IMG/VR virus record: IMGVR_UViG_3300037117_000039
Location: 1 to 30,255 of that record
Direction: 5' to 3' (one strand)
Source: a virus
DNA: 30,255 bases
The notes below the pieces were generated by a model. That model saw nothing but the letters and a program-made list of their open reading frames with translations, was not told the DNA's origin and did not search any database. The position numbers were made by a program, and so were the translations under genes. Below are positions 15,376 through 23,273 of this stretch, piece by piece. Position 1 is the stretch's first letter. Every line of letters begins with the position of its first letter.

Positions 15376-15782
15376 GCCGCAAACGCCCTTTCTCCGGCAG
15401 TCTTTAATCGGTCAAGCAGCGCGCCCTTAATATCCGAATCTGTTTCCGGGTAAAACTTCCGGTACTTTTGGTTCCCTTCCGCTTTCTTGCGGTTCGCGGC
15501 ATCTGGGCTAACGTGCCCAGCCCCTGCTATAATACCAACCGTTGCATCGTCCAGCATCTTTCCGGTCACTCGTAAATCCGGTGTCGTAGAAAGCCCGTGC
15601 TTCGCTCGAAACTTTTCATATTGCGGCGTGTACTTTTTTAGCGGTGCTCCAAAAATATCCTTTGAGGCTTTGGAGTTGTCGACCATCGCCTGCTTTAATT
15701 CCGCAGCCATCGCCATAGCGACCGCCGCAGCCCGAAGCTGTATCTTTCGCCGAACCGCCGTTGTGTCGATCGTCGATTTCAA
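15372..15782 (-). CDS. Virion morphogenesis/tail completion protein (HK97 gp10-like)
   Basis: 136 residues. An N-terminal amphipathic helix is followed by PLKKYTPQYEKFRAKHG and then TPDLRVTGKMLDD, the 'G...Y...K....G...L.LTG.M' layout of HK97 gp10-like and Mu virion-morphogenesis proteins that sit at the head-tail joint. It ends with a basic helix (ALLDRLKTAGERAF). Coupled by ATGA overlaps to the genes on both sides. Confidence 0.65.
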   Translation of the reverse strand: MKSTIDTTAVRRKIQLRAAAVAMAMAAELKQAMVDNSKASKDIFGAPLKKYTPQYEKFRAKHGLSTTPDLRVTGKMLDDATVGIIAGAGHVSPDAANRKKAEGNQKYRKFYPETDSDIKGALLDRLKTAGERAFAA

Positions 15783-16306
15783 AACGTTACCCTCACGGAA
15801 CTAAGTTTGTTGCTCCACTGCCGTTCCACGAACGTGAGTTGGCCATCCTGGTTCAGGTCGAACGCGAGAAGTGCCCATCGGCTTTCGAACGATTGAGTTT
15901 TCTTTTTCTCCCAGCGATCGAGTGCCTTGTCTATTGCAGTTCCCGCGTCCTCGTATTTGAACCGCATCCGAACTTCGCCCTCTTCGAGCATCGCGGCAAC
16001 GGAATAGATGACCCACGTTTCGTTCAGTACCGTCCAATTCGTGAGTGTCGCAAGTACATCGTCCGGTGAATTGAGCGAGGATGCGAGTACGCCGCCCGGA
16101 TAACTTCCCAGCGGCTGCATCCACTTCGCAATTTTTACGAGTAAATCAGAAATTAACTGAGTCCTCGCCTGAATGCCCTTTCGATCTACCAACACTCCGT
16201 TCGTCGTATCGTCCTGAGACGCTGACATAAGACCGACATCGGCCATTCTATCGAGTATGTCCGCGCTGGTTCCGAATTGAGATGTTGCCGGATCGAAATA
16301 ATCCAT
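15779..16306 (-). CDS. Head-tail connector protein with an EF-hand-like loop
   Basis: 175 residues, first gene of the connector group. Helical N-terminal half (SADILDRMADVGLMSASQ) resembles head completion/adaptor proteins. Near the C-terminus, residues 150-161 (DLNQDGQLTFVE) match the 12-residue EF-hand calcium loop at positions 1, 3, 5, 6, 8 and 12. A single such loop could bind calcium and stabilise the joint; this is inference from the motif. Leader AGTTACACAATG, no Shine-Dalgarno. Confidence 0.6.
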   Translation of the reverse strand: MDYFDPATSQFGTSADILDRMADVGLMSASQDDTTNGVLVDRKGIQARTQLISDLLVKIAKWMQPLGSYPGGVLASSLNSPDDVLATLTNWTVLNETWVIYSVAAMLEEGEVRMRFKYEDAGTAIDKALDRWEKKKTQSFESRWALLAFDLNQDGQLTFVERQWSNKLSSVRVTF

Positions 16307-16313
16307 TGTGTAA

Positions 16314-16790
16314 CTAGTTCGGCTTTCGAAGCCCGATTTTTTCTGTGTAGCTCGTGGCCGATACGGAATCGCCCGCGCCCGAGCTGAACACGTTGCGGAG
16401 TCGTATCTGAGCGCAATTTTGGAGCTTGTCTATTGCCATGCCCTGGTCGCGCAAGAATACACTTAGCACCTGCCCGGTATGAGCAGTACCCGCAAGCGTG
16501 GTGTCGGTAGGACGGCCCAGTGTAAGTCCGCGAACCGGAGCCACATCGAGCAGCCAGTACCCGTTAACTAATCCGTCCGTATGAATTTGCACCTTCGCGG
16601 AATCGGTTCCCGTCGTTGTGAATGCGAGACTCACAACCGGATAACCGCCCACGCTAATGGTGTTGCTCGTATCGGCCTGAGTAGACGCTTTGTAAAACGT
16701 CTGACTGGAGAAAGCGGTGTAATAACTAAGCTGCGCGTTTGCGTTTACCGCCATCAGCGACAACGCGAGGAGAATCAGTAATTTCTTCAT
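16314..16790 (-). CDS. Exported beta protein encoded in the head module
   Basis: 158 residues from ATG at 16790. The first 19 residues are a classic Sec signal peptide (KK, then LLILLALSLMAV) cut at NANA before Gln. The mature 139 residues look like a beta-sandwich (ISVGGYPVVSLAFTTTG; SAKVQIHTDG; IRLRNVFSSG) with no enzyme motif. It follows the capsid and an acidic small protein, where a decoration or head-fibre protein would be expected, yet the export signal would carry it out of the cytoplasm. It could be a surface-displayed phage protein, or a decoration protein added outside the cytoplasm. An upstream in-frame start at 16865 would bury the signal and is unlikely. Confidence 0.75.
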   Translation of the reverse strand: MKKLLILLALSLMAVNANAQLSYYTAFSSQTFYKASTQADTSNTISVGGYPVVSLAFTTTGTDSAKVQIHTDGLVNGYWLLDVAPVRGLTLGRPTDTTLAGTAHTGQVLSVFLRDQGMAIDKLQNCAQIRLRNVFSSGAGDSVSATSYTEKIGLRKPN

Positions 16791-16832
16791 CTTCGTTTTG
16801 TAGTTTGACTTCTTTGAGGTGTGGCTGAGTAC

Positions 16833-16858
16833 GGAAGAGAGCAATGTCGCTCTCCTCC
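16833..16858. promoter_or_regulatory. Hairpin in the 108-base spacer before the exported head-region protein
   Basis: An inverted repeat with GAGAGC/GCTCTC as core (6-base loop), extending by GGA/TCC across one mismatch. No T-run follows on the minus strand, so it is not a standard terminator; it may be a processing or regulatory stem. The rest of 16791-16898 shows nothing else I recognise. Confidence 0.45.
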
Positions 16859-16898
16859 GCTTCAATTATCTCGCCGTTGGTTGTATTGCGGAATTGCA

Positions 16899-17123
16899 TT
16901 ATGTCGTTGCATCGTCGGTAGAGTCTTCCTCCTCATCGTCCACCGGAGTGGCGAGCGGAGTCAGTGCATCGACTAAGTTATTCAGGAACGTTTGCGCGTC
17001 GGGATCGCCGTGCTCCTGATAGATCGTTTTCCCGTTTGGATTGACTACCTCACACGCGGTTAGCGCGTCTTCCGGATCGGCTTGAAGCCAATCGAGAACA
17101 AAATCAGCGTATTCTGGATCCAT
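16899..17123 (-). CDS. Small acidic protein next to the capsid gene
   Basis: 74 residues, strongly acidic, ending in a run of Asp/Glu (DDEEEDSTDD). The N-terminal half is helical (EYADFVLDWLQADPEDALTA), and KTIYQEHGDPDAQTFLNNLVDAL follows. It starts seven bases after the capsid stop, with leader TAATAACAAA and no Shine-Dalgarno. A capsid accessory or head-completion role fits its place; family not recognised. Confidence 0.65.
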   Translation of the reverse strand: MDPEYADFVLDWLQADPEDALTACEVVNPNGKTIYQEHGDPDAQTFLNNLVDALTPLATPVDDEEEDSTDDATT

Positions 17124-17130
17124 TTTGTTA

Positions 17131-18027
17131 TTAGAGTAAAGAGTTGCCGTTGCCGTCAGTGCCCGGTGCGAACGTACCGAGTGCCATGTTATCTTCCTTC
17201 GGAGCCTTCGCCGCGAACAGCAGAATGCCCTTTACATACGAAGCAAAATTAGCTTCGCGCTCGCCGGTCGTCGCTTCGCTGATGGCGCGAGCAACAGTAA
17301 GCGAAGAGTCCGGCGAACCTGCCATGACTTTGTAATTCGCTCCCACCATCGCAACTTGCGTCGAAACGTAAACGCCTTTGAATCCACCGGCAACAATTTC
17401 CATCTTGCCCGCGAGTACGCCGTACTGCGAGGTTTGATCGCCGCGCTGAGATAACTTTGCGCCGATCTCGATGAGAAGCGCATCCGCGAACCACGGTGGA
17501 ACTACCACGTTCAGGTTCGAGGTATCGCCATTAGCGATCGTGATAAGCCGCGACAAACGCGAGAGTGCGCGTGATGGCAGCACTTCACCGGCAACCTGAT
17601 TGAGTCCGACCGTGACCGGAGCCGCATCGAGGCCGTACAGGCTGGTGATGATCTGCGTGTGCAACCCGGCGAGATACGTGTCCACATCCAGCATAAGTTG
17701 GAGTGCAGCGTTCCTCGCGTAAATAGTTAACACGTCGATGATGGAACCTTGCTGTGCGTCTCGCGTGATTTGATCCGCGTAGTAACGCATCTGGTCGATG
17801 GTCAGCTGGCTGTTCGTCGTGCTCGGCGTTGAGAACGAAATGTCCGCGCCGGTATAAGCGGACGTAGTGGACTTGCCGGGGAGAACGATGTTGACCGTCT
17901 TATTCGCTTTCAACTCTCCTTCGTAGTGAGAGTTGCCTAACGCCTGCTCGAATATCGGCGTGGCATAATAGGTCTGCTTTTCAAGAATCAGCTTCCATGC
18001 CTGCGATTGCTGTGCAGTGAGTGCCAT
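17131..18027 (-). CDS. Major capsid protein
   Basis: 298 residues, after portal and scaffold genes. Features in line with an HK97-fold coat of the P22-like or N4-like group: DISFSTPSTTNSQLTIDQMRYYADQITRD (coat-protein strand then spine helix), LQLMLDVDTYLAGL (helix), LNVVVPPWFADALLIEIGA (P-domain strand and helix) and a C-terminal KGILLFAAKAP strand. There is no N-terminal delta domain or protease site; a separate scaffold gene is upstream instead. Preceded by a 200-base structured leader; starts with AAAGCACCAATG, without Shine-Dalgarno. Confidence 0.85.
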   Translation of the reverse strand: MALTAQQSQAWKLILEKQTYYATPIFEQALGNSHYEGELKANKTVNIVLPGKSTTSAYTGADISFSTPSTTNSQLTIDQMRYYADQITRDAQQGSIIDVLTIYARNAALQLMLDVDTYLAGLHTQIITSLYGLDAAPVTVGLNQVAGEVLPSRALSRLSRLITIANGDTSNLNVVVPPWFADALLIEIGAKLSQRGDQTSQYGVLAGKMEIVAGGFKGVYVSTQVAMVGANYKVMAGSPDSSLTVARAISEATTGEREANFASYVKGILLFAAKAPKEDNMALGTFAPGTDGNGNSLL

Positions 18028-18227
18028 TGGTGCTTTGGTTTAGAATGTGACATTGTATGCCTCGCTCTGCTGGGACGCTATCCCTCTAAACCAAGCCGCG
18101 TCGCAAACGCTTAAAGACTCGCTGAGTCGGCTTCTGGCTACATCCGCTGGATGCTTGTAGCTGTCGGTTGGCGGTGAACTGAATATGACTACGTTAACAC
18201 GTTCCGAATAGTTTCAACTATTTTTTT
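18028..18227 (-). ncRNA. Hairpin-rich leader of the capsid gene
   Basis: 200 bases without a gene. In the minus-strand transcript I see: AATAGTT/AACTATT near the 5' end; a GCTA..TAGC stem with an inner CATCC/GGATG stem; GACTC-AGC-GAGTC; and a 10-bp perfect stem TTGGTTTAGA (18085-18094) with TCTAAACCAA (18035-18044), enclosing a GGGA/TCCC hairpin. The last arm ends six bases before the capsid ATG. It could control capsid translation or protect the mRNA. No match to a known RNA family that I can name. Confidence 0.55.
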
Positions 18228-18440
18228 TTATTTTGCGAGTTCCATCGCTATCCCGGCAATCTCATCATCCGAATAATGCTTCTTTAGATAGACGGCGGCT
18301 TCGAAGAGTGGAACGGACTCCTCAGTCGGCAACAGCTTAACGAGCATTGCCAAAGCCCTTAGCTGCATATCACGCTCAAGTTCATCGAGCAGAAGTAGTA
18401 GTTCGCGAGCGCCATCAGTAAGCATCCCCTTGTACTCCAT
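18228..18440 (-). CDS. Small helical protein between scaffold and capsid
   Basis: 70 residues from ATG at 18440, one base after the scaffold stop; a longer frame start at 18518 would overlap the scaffold gene with an implausible Arg-rich stretch. All-helical, Leu-rich (GARELLLLLDELERDMQLRALAMLVKLL), ending YLKKHYSDDEIAGIAMELAK. It could assist head assembly. No family recognised. Confidence 0.65.
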   Translation of the reverse strand: MEYKGMLTDGARELLLLLDELERDMQLRALAMLVKLLPTEESVPLFEAAVYLKKHYSDDEIAGIAMELAK

Positions 18441-18441
18441 G

Positions 18442-18984
18442 TTACACAGTCGGCTTCTTGCCCGCCGTCTCTTTCTTTTCAAGCTCCGCAAGAAACGCGG
18501 TCGGATTTGTGTCGGCAAGCTTCAAGAGTTCCTCTTCCGTTTTCGGTGCTCCGTTGGCTGCAATGGCTCCTGGTGTCGTGCTCGTAAACGCCCGAACGAA
18601 GGTACGAAGTTGTAACAGAGGCAGATCTTTCGCGGCCTTGCGTTCTTCGGCTGGCAATTGTTCGACCAACTTGGTGCGCTCCACATGGTCGAACGATTTC
18701 ATTTGCTCCGCGAGCGGCTTGAATTTATCGCGCTCCTCGATCGTCGCGCGAAGCTGTTCTTTCAACTCCGCGATCGCAGCGTCCTTTTCTTCCGCCGTTG
18801 CTTTCGTCGTATCGAGTTCAGCCTTTAGTTCTTTGGCTCGAACACGCGCCGCAGCCTCCTTCTCGGCTCGGGCCTTCGCTGCCGGGTCTTTTACAATAAC
18901 AGTAGGCACGGCTGTTTTCTTTTTGAATGCAGCAAGGATCGCTTCTTTGGCTGCGGATGTATCGCGGGGAATTTTGATTGCCAT
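18442..18984 (-). CDS. Scaffold protein
   Basis: 180 residues between portal and capsid. A long charged coiled coil occupies about residues 35-100 (AKARAEKEAAARVRAKELKA, then AELDTT and further heptads). A Pro/Ala linker and a basic end (KKETAGKKPTV) follow; the short basic C-terminus is the usual coat-binding element of scaffolds. No protease domain. ATG overlaps the portal stop (TAATG). Confidence 0.75.
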   Translation of the reverse strand: MAIKIPRDTSAAKEAILAAFKKKTAVPTVIVKDPAAKARAEKEAAARVRAKELKAELDTTKATAEEKDAAIAELKEQLRATIEERDKFKPLAEQMKSFDHVERTKLVEQLPAEERKAAKDLPLLQLRTFVRAFTSTTPGAIAANGAPKTEEELLKLADTNPTAFLAELEKKETAGKKPTV

Positions 18985-20399
18985 TATAGTTTAGTTACAA
19001 CTGTTTGTGTCGGGTCTTTGTACTCTGCGAATTTCGACAACGCTTCCGCGTCAGTCACGTTTTGCAGTCCTAAATACTTTTGAGCGATGGTGGCCGGAGC
19101 GATCCATCCTAGCTGGAATCGCGCCGCGTCGTATTGCAGCGATGAAATATCGTCCATCGTTTCCGCCGTGAATTCAACACTGAAATACTTCGGATCGAAG
19201 AGAACGGAACGATTATGCAGTTTGGCGATCTTCGACACCAGCGTTGCCAAATCCATTTCAGCGCGGCGAATCGCTTGCTTATGAAGTTTGCGCTTCTCGT
19301 TCAATCTTCGCTGCATCACTAGCAACGCAATGCCGGTTGGCGGTGTCGCGCTCATGTCCACCATGAAAGAAGGAATTCCCTGATTGCGCTGGAACGCATC
19401 GAGCACCGATGTGCGAAATTTCTCAAGCTCCGTGAACTTGCCGTCCGGCGTTACATAAACGAACTCCGGCTTCGTGGAAGCATCGCTCATTATGTTGTTA
19501 GCCACTATTACGTGGCCGGGGCCGATTCGGGTTCCCTCGGCAAGATTCAAATTCGTAGCAAGCGCGGTCGAGAACGCCTGAGACATTCCGATCTTGGTAC
19601 TGAAATACCGAATGACATTCGACCATGCGTTGATCTCCGAAGCCTCTGTCATGCCCGCTCCATAAATATCATTCGATGGAATGAGCTTCATAAGAACAGC
19701 GGGCAATACTCCAAGCCCGTGTTCCACTTCATCGTAGAACCTTCCGTCACGGTAACGTTTCTCCACCGTTGGTGTCAGGATGCGCCAGGACATGGTTAGC
19801 TTTTCATCGCGCTCCAAAATCCATAGCTCCTCTTCCTGATTCGGCGTACCCGGCTGGTAACGAAACAAATCCGGGGTGACAACGGAGAGATGCAATCGCT
19901 TTTCCCAAGTGGGAACGATAGCAACGACATTCGTGAACAGCGCGGAACGATAGGCGTGTTGCATCGCGGTGTTCACATCCGCTTCCGCGTAAATGTCTTT
20001 GAACCCTTCCGTGACCGCCTCGGCGGTAGCGGCATCCAAATCCCCGAACGTGCGAACGGGCGGTTCGTTGTACAGGGTGCAAATGCAATCGGCAAGCGCG
20101 GGGCTGATAGACTCCACTCCGAGCAAAGACCACGAACGCATCATCTCGATGTCAGGAACGTCTATCGGCGATAGCGCGTGACGTGCGATAGCATAAGCGG
20201 AACGCCGCCGCGTTTGCAAATCGTCGATGTCCGCTTCGAGCCAGCACGTTTGCGCTCGCATGAATTGCAGATGCGGAACTTCGCGCTTCCACTTCGTCGT
20301 TCCCCATGTCGCATCGAATTCGTAACCCGCAGCAAAAACGAACCAGTCCGAGTTGTCGTAGGTGTTCGTGAAATTCTTTTCGGGGCGGAGAATGCTCAT
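18984..20399 (-). CDS. Portal protein
   Basis: 471 residues, after the terminase large subunit and before the scaffold. Features typical of portal proteins: a wing/stem region (GVLPAVLMKLIPSNDIYGAGMTE), SEINAWSNVIRYFSTKIG, the VLDAFQRNQGIPSFMVDMSA segment, then long helices (GIALLVMQRRLNEKRKLHKQ) and a clip-like C-terminal half (GWIAPATIAQKYLG). It forms the dodecameric DNA channel at one capsid vertex and docks terminase. Confidence 0.85.
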   Translation of the reverse strand: MSILRPEKNFTNTYDNSDWFVFAAGYEFDATWGTTKWKREVPHLQFMRAQTCWLEADIDDLQTRRRSAYAIARHALSPIDVPDIEMMRSWSLLGVESISPALADCICTLYNEPPVRTFGDLDAATAEAVTEGFKDIYAEADVNTAMQHAYRSALFTNVVAIVPTWEKRLHLSVVTPDLFRYQPGTPNQEEELWILERDEKLTMSWRILTPTVEKRYRDGRFYDEVEHGLGVLPAVLMKLIPSNDIYGAGMTEASEINAWSNVIRYFSTKIGMSQAFSTALATNLNLAEGTRIGPGHVIVANNIMSDASTKPEFVYVTPDGKFTELEKFRTSVLDAFQRNQGIPSFMVDMSATPPTGIALLVMQRRLNEKRKLHKQAIRRAEMDLATLVSKIAKLHNRSVLFDPKYFSVEFTAETMDDISSLQYDAARFQLGWIAPATIAQKYLGLQNVTDAEALSKFAEYKDPTQTVVTKL

Positions 20400-20427
20400 C
20401 GGTGGGGAATTGTGGGGAATTTGTACA

Positions 20428-20607
20428 TCATGGAGTACACGCGGCTTCTAAATTCTTCTCGAACTCCGCTTCCGATTCCGCTTCGCCGTCCGGCTTTGGT
20501 GAAATCATTCGCTCCGCGCTTTCGACTATCGAAAGAGATACATCCACTTCGGGCGGTTTTGGCGGCGGTGGATTGATCGGCGGAATGAGCGGAGCGTTTT
20601 CATGCAT
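20428..20607 (-). CDS. Small proline-rich acidic protein
   Basis: 59 residues from ATG at 20607; an in-frame start at 20652 lies inside the upstream small gene. An N-terminal Pro cluster (APLIPPINPPPPKPPEV) is followed by an acidic helix (DGEAESEAEFEKNLEAA). It may be a linker or binding peptide associated with packaging or the portal. Unknown family; real because it fits between tightly packed genes. Confidence 0.55.
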   Translation of the reverse strand: MHENAPLIPPINPPPPKPPEVDVSLSIVESAERMISPKPDGEAESEAEFEKNLEAACTP

Positions 20608-20620
20608 TACTCTGCCGGAG

Positions 20621-20782
20621 CTATTTGGGGAGCATTTTGATTGCCTGGGCAATAACTTCCGCGCCCTTCAGCACGGCTTTATCCGCAGACTCGGCCTCAA
20701 TGGGCATTGAGAACGAAAGATATTCGTTCGTGTCCAATTTCTCGTTCGAGGTTCCCGTGGAGATGCTTATTGAGTACTTCAT
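20621..20782 (-). CDS. Small protein between terminase and portal
   Basis: 53 residues: MKYSISISTGTSNEKLDTNE, then YLSFSMPIEAESADKAVLKG and a C-terminal helix (AEVIAQAIKMLPK). It starts three bases after the terminase stop (TAAACCATG). Beta strand plus helix composition; no cysteines, no membrane segment. Unknown function. Too short for standard ORF thresholds but well packed. Confidence 0.65.
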   Translation of the reverse strand: MKYSISISTGTSNEKLDTNEYLSFSMPIEAESADKAVLKGAEVIAQAIKMLPK

Positions 20783-20785
20783 GGT

Positions 20786-22015
20786 TTATTTAGTTTGTGT
20801 TTGCATTTTATCGGAGAGAACAACGCCGTCGACTTGATCGTCTTTGCGTATCTCGGTAGAATCTTCCCCGGTGAAACAGGCGCATTCCATAATAAATTCC
20901 GCGTTCCATTCGCCTTCCACCAAATAATAATTTCCGGCTTCGACTGCGGGAGCGAAGAACGCCTTTGCTCGATCCAGCTTGGAACCCTTTTCGGGAATCA
21001 ATGCGATCGCGTAATCCATCGAGGCCAGCACGGAACGATTCATGTCATTGGTGCGGGACTTCCATGCGTACTGCGGTGTCGGCCCGTATTTATCGTTGTC
21101 CGATTTGAGCACGGACTTCATCATCACGTCCCGCGTGTTCGGACTCCACTTGCCACGAGCTACATCCACCACGAATCGCCGTCCGTCTTTGTGCTTCGCG
21201 GTCAGCACTCCTGCCGTATAGTCCGCGCCTTTCGTTTCACCGCCCGCCGTGTCCCAGCCGCGTTTGAATGACAACTCTTTTTTATCCATGAGTTCCCAAA
21301 CCTGACGAGTAACGATTTTATTCTTCCACCATTCGGCGTGAATGAGTCCGCCGACTGGTGGCTGTTCCCAGCTCGCCTCGAATTCCGTGCGGAATTGGTA
21401 GCTCATCATGGTTCCCCGAAGCGATTCTAATTCAGCGGCAGGGACGACATCGGAGCTATGCCAAGTGTAGGATTTGATTCTATCGTTCGGAACTATTCCC
21501 TCGCTCCATAATCGTTTCAGCACTTCGATGTTCGGAGCGCCGTAACGCGGTATGCCGAGCACTATCATTTTTGCTTGCCGGTCAACCAGCATGGGTGCAA
21601 TGGTCGAATCGAATACGTCCGGCTTGTATTCGTGGAACTCATCGCAAATAATTCCGTCTATCGCAACGCCTTCGATGCGGGAGCTTTCATCGACTCCGGC
21701 AAACAATAGTTCGTGCCCCGTGAGCGTTCGAATAATAGGGATCGGACTGGCGCGAATGCTTTTCGTTATCGGCTTTAGAAACTCAATCATATCGAGCACA
21801 CCGATTCGCTCCGTTTGCGCTTGCGTTGGGCCGGTGAACAAGAATCGCTTTGGCGCGCACGGCTGCATCATCCACCGCCGCAGTATCCTTTTAGCGAGTA
21901 GCGTCTTGCCGCTCCGCCGTCCCGCTACTGCGATCTTGATGCGGTGTGGATCGCGCACATATTCCAATCGCACTCCGGTCGGGCCAATGCCGTTCGCCTC
22001 ATTAAATTCCCACAC
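20786..22015 (-). CDS. terL: Terminase large subunit (packaging ATPase/nuclease)
   Basis: 409 residues. Walker A AGRRSGKT (residues 31-38); Walker B ending in DE (IICDE, 122-126); an LGIPRYG coupling-like segment; the RNase H-like nuclease begins around residue 256 with GWDTAGGETKGADYTAG (first acidic residue), and a late DDQVDGVV supplies the last acidic pair. It cuts concatemeric DNA and pumps it into the prohead through the portal. It is near the short end of the family length range. ATG overlaps the small subunit stop (TAATG). Confidence 0.95.
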   Translation of the reverse strand: MWEFNEANGIGPTGVRLEYVRDPHRIKIAVAGRRSGKTLLAKRILRRWMMQPCAPKRFLFTGPTQAQTERIGVLDMIEFLKPITKSIRASPIPIIRTLTGHELLFAGVDESSRIEGVAIDGIICDEFHEYKPDVFDSTIAPMLVDRQAKMIVLGIPRYGAPNIEVLKRLWSEGIVPNDRIKSYTWHSSDVVPAAELESLRGTMMSYQFRTEFEASWEQPPVGGLIHAEWWKNKIVTRQVWELMDKKELSFKRGWDTAGGETKGADYTAGVLTAKHKDGRRFVVDVARGKWSPNTRDVMMKSVLKSDNDKYGPTPQYAWKSRTNDMNRSVLASMDYAIALIPEKGSKLDRAKAFFAPAVEAGNYYLVEGEWNAEFIMECACFTGEDSTEIRKDDQVDGVVLSDKMQTQTK

Positions 22016-22016
22016 A

Positions 22017-22394
22017 TTAAAGCTCCACGTTCATTTTTTCGAGAATCTTGGCAAGCTCCGTCACGTCTATCTGTCCGGCAATCTCCGTCCGATTCGGGTT
22101 CACCCAGCCGCCCTCATTATTCATCCATGCCAGCATCGAAGTTTGATACCGGGGATCGGTGGAGCTTTTGAGCGCGTTACTGAACGCTACATCCTTCATC
22201 ACATGGATTCGGCTGTTCATTGCCGCGCGACATTTAGCAGCGAACTCGGGATCGTTGTCGAGCCAGTTGTAATACGACTTGGGGTTAACGTTCGCGCCTT
22301 TGCAGGCGGTGGTGATCGACGTGTTCGCTGCGAGACTTTCGATTATCGCCGCCTTTTGTGCGATTGTCGTGGATTTTCTGTATTTTTTAACCAT
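22017..22394 (-). CDS. terS: Terminase small subunit
   Basis: 125 residues. N-terminal basic helix-turn-helix: QKAAIIESLAANTSITTACK, then GANVNPKSYYNWLDNDPEF, as in phage terminase small subunits and homeodomain-like packaging proteins. Middle helices follow (CRAAMNSRIHVMKDVAFSNA), with a C-terminal segment (VTELAKILEKMNVEL) that may bind TerL. It recognises the packaging site, which I could not locate by eye. It overlaps the TerL start by one base. Confidence 0.85.
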   Translation of the reverse strand: MVKKYRKSTTIAQKAAIIESLAANTSITTACKGANVNPKSYYNWLDNDPEFAAKCRAAMNSRIHVMKDVAFSNALKSSTDPRYQTSMLAWMNNEGGWVNPNRTEIAGQIDVTELAKILEKMNVEL

Positions 22395-22436
22395 TCAGCG
22401 AATCAACGGCTTTGAGGTTGGGTTTGGTTCGCCGTG

Positions 22437-23252
22437 CTAAAGAATATCGAAAAGACTCTCCGTGCTGCTGGCGACTTTTTTAGCAGAAGGAAGACGTGGA
22501 AACTCATCCCACGTTCTGCCATCGAGCATCCTTCCAGCTGAATGCGATATTGCTCCACCCCATTGCTTATGTAGGAAGCTCGTGCCGTTGGCCAGACAGG
22601 CATCTCGAAGCTCCCGCACCCAATCTACGCGGTCTTCTCTTGCGATCCATTTGCCATTGACTTTTCGAGCGAGTCCCCGACGTTCGCAAACTTTAGCATC
22701 GCCGAGATGAGTGCCGGATTCTCCTCCGGTGATGAGCCAGTCTATGCCAGAGAGGTTAATTGCCGTGAGTGGGCCGAGGAGCGGCTCTGCCGAAACGAAT
22801 CGTATCTCCGCCTGTATTGCGCGGAGCGTGTCCAGCCGTGAGAGCCAGCGTTGGTTCTCGATTGTCACGCCAGCCCAAAAATTGGGCGGGAGTTTTCTGC
22901 GCAAAGAATAGCGGAGCATGTTCTCCGGTCGTTTCGTGAGCACCTGATATTCGTGCTGAGGAGTTTGCTCCATCACGTCCAAAATCTTATCGCGGTATTC
23001 GTCTGGGATTTCTTCCCAGAATAAATCACTCATCGAATTCACGAAGATGAGCGTCGGTTCTTTGAGCGCGAACGGTTCTCGGAGTTTGTGAGGGCGAATA
23101 GTAAGATCGAAGCCCTTCGGAAACGCAGGTGTACCACGTTTATTCTCTGCCAACGTTTTAGCATAGCAAAATTTACAGCCCTCCGATACCTCGGTGCAAC
23201 CGGAAGCGGGGTTCCATGTTTTCTCTGTCCAGATTATTGCGGTGTCGTTCAT
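22437..23252 (-). CDS. DUF5131 (Gp37/Gp68) radical-SAM-like protein
   Basis: 271 residues from ATG at 23252; a GTG at 23273 would add seven residues but family members begin at about this Met. The motif TWNPASGCTEVSEGCKFCYAK holds Cys19, Cys26 and Cys29, the three-cysteine signature of the family (Pfam 'Phage protein Gp37/Gp68'). Other conserved family stretches are visible: NSMSDLFWEEIP, VLTKRPENM, FVSAEPLLGPL, DWLITGGESG and FLHKQWGG. The family is widespread in phages and prokaryotes and is thought to bind an iron-sulfur cluster; its reaction is unknown. It lies immediately before the packaging genes. Confidence 0.93.
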   Translation of the reverse strand: MNDTAIIWTEKTWNPASGCTEVSEGCKFCYAKTLAENKRGTPAFPKGFDLTIRPHKLREPFALKEPTLIFVNSMSDLFWEEIPDEYRDKILDVMEQTPQHEYQVLTKRPENMLRYSLRRKLPPNFWAGVTIENQRWLSRLDTLRAIQAEIRFVSAEPLLGPLTAINLSGIDWLITGGESGTHLGDAKVCERRGLARKVNGKWIAREDRVDWVRELRDACLANGTSFLHKQWGGAISHSAGRMLDGRTWDEFPRLPSAKKVASSTESLFDIL

Positions 23253-23273
23253 ATCTTCTTTACTATCAACCAC

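Noticed and set aside
18185-18230. Plus-strand terminator (AATAGTT hairpin followed by T-run)
   Set aside because: The loop has two bases and the stem is all A/T but one pair; no plus-strand gene exists to end here.
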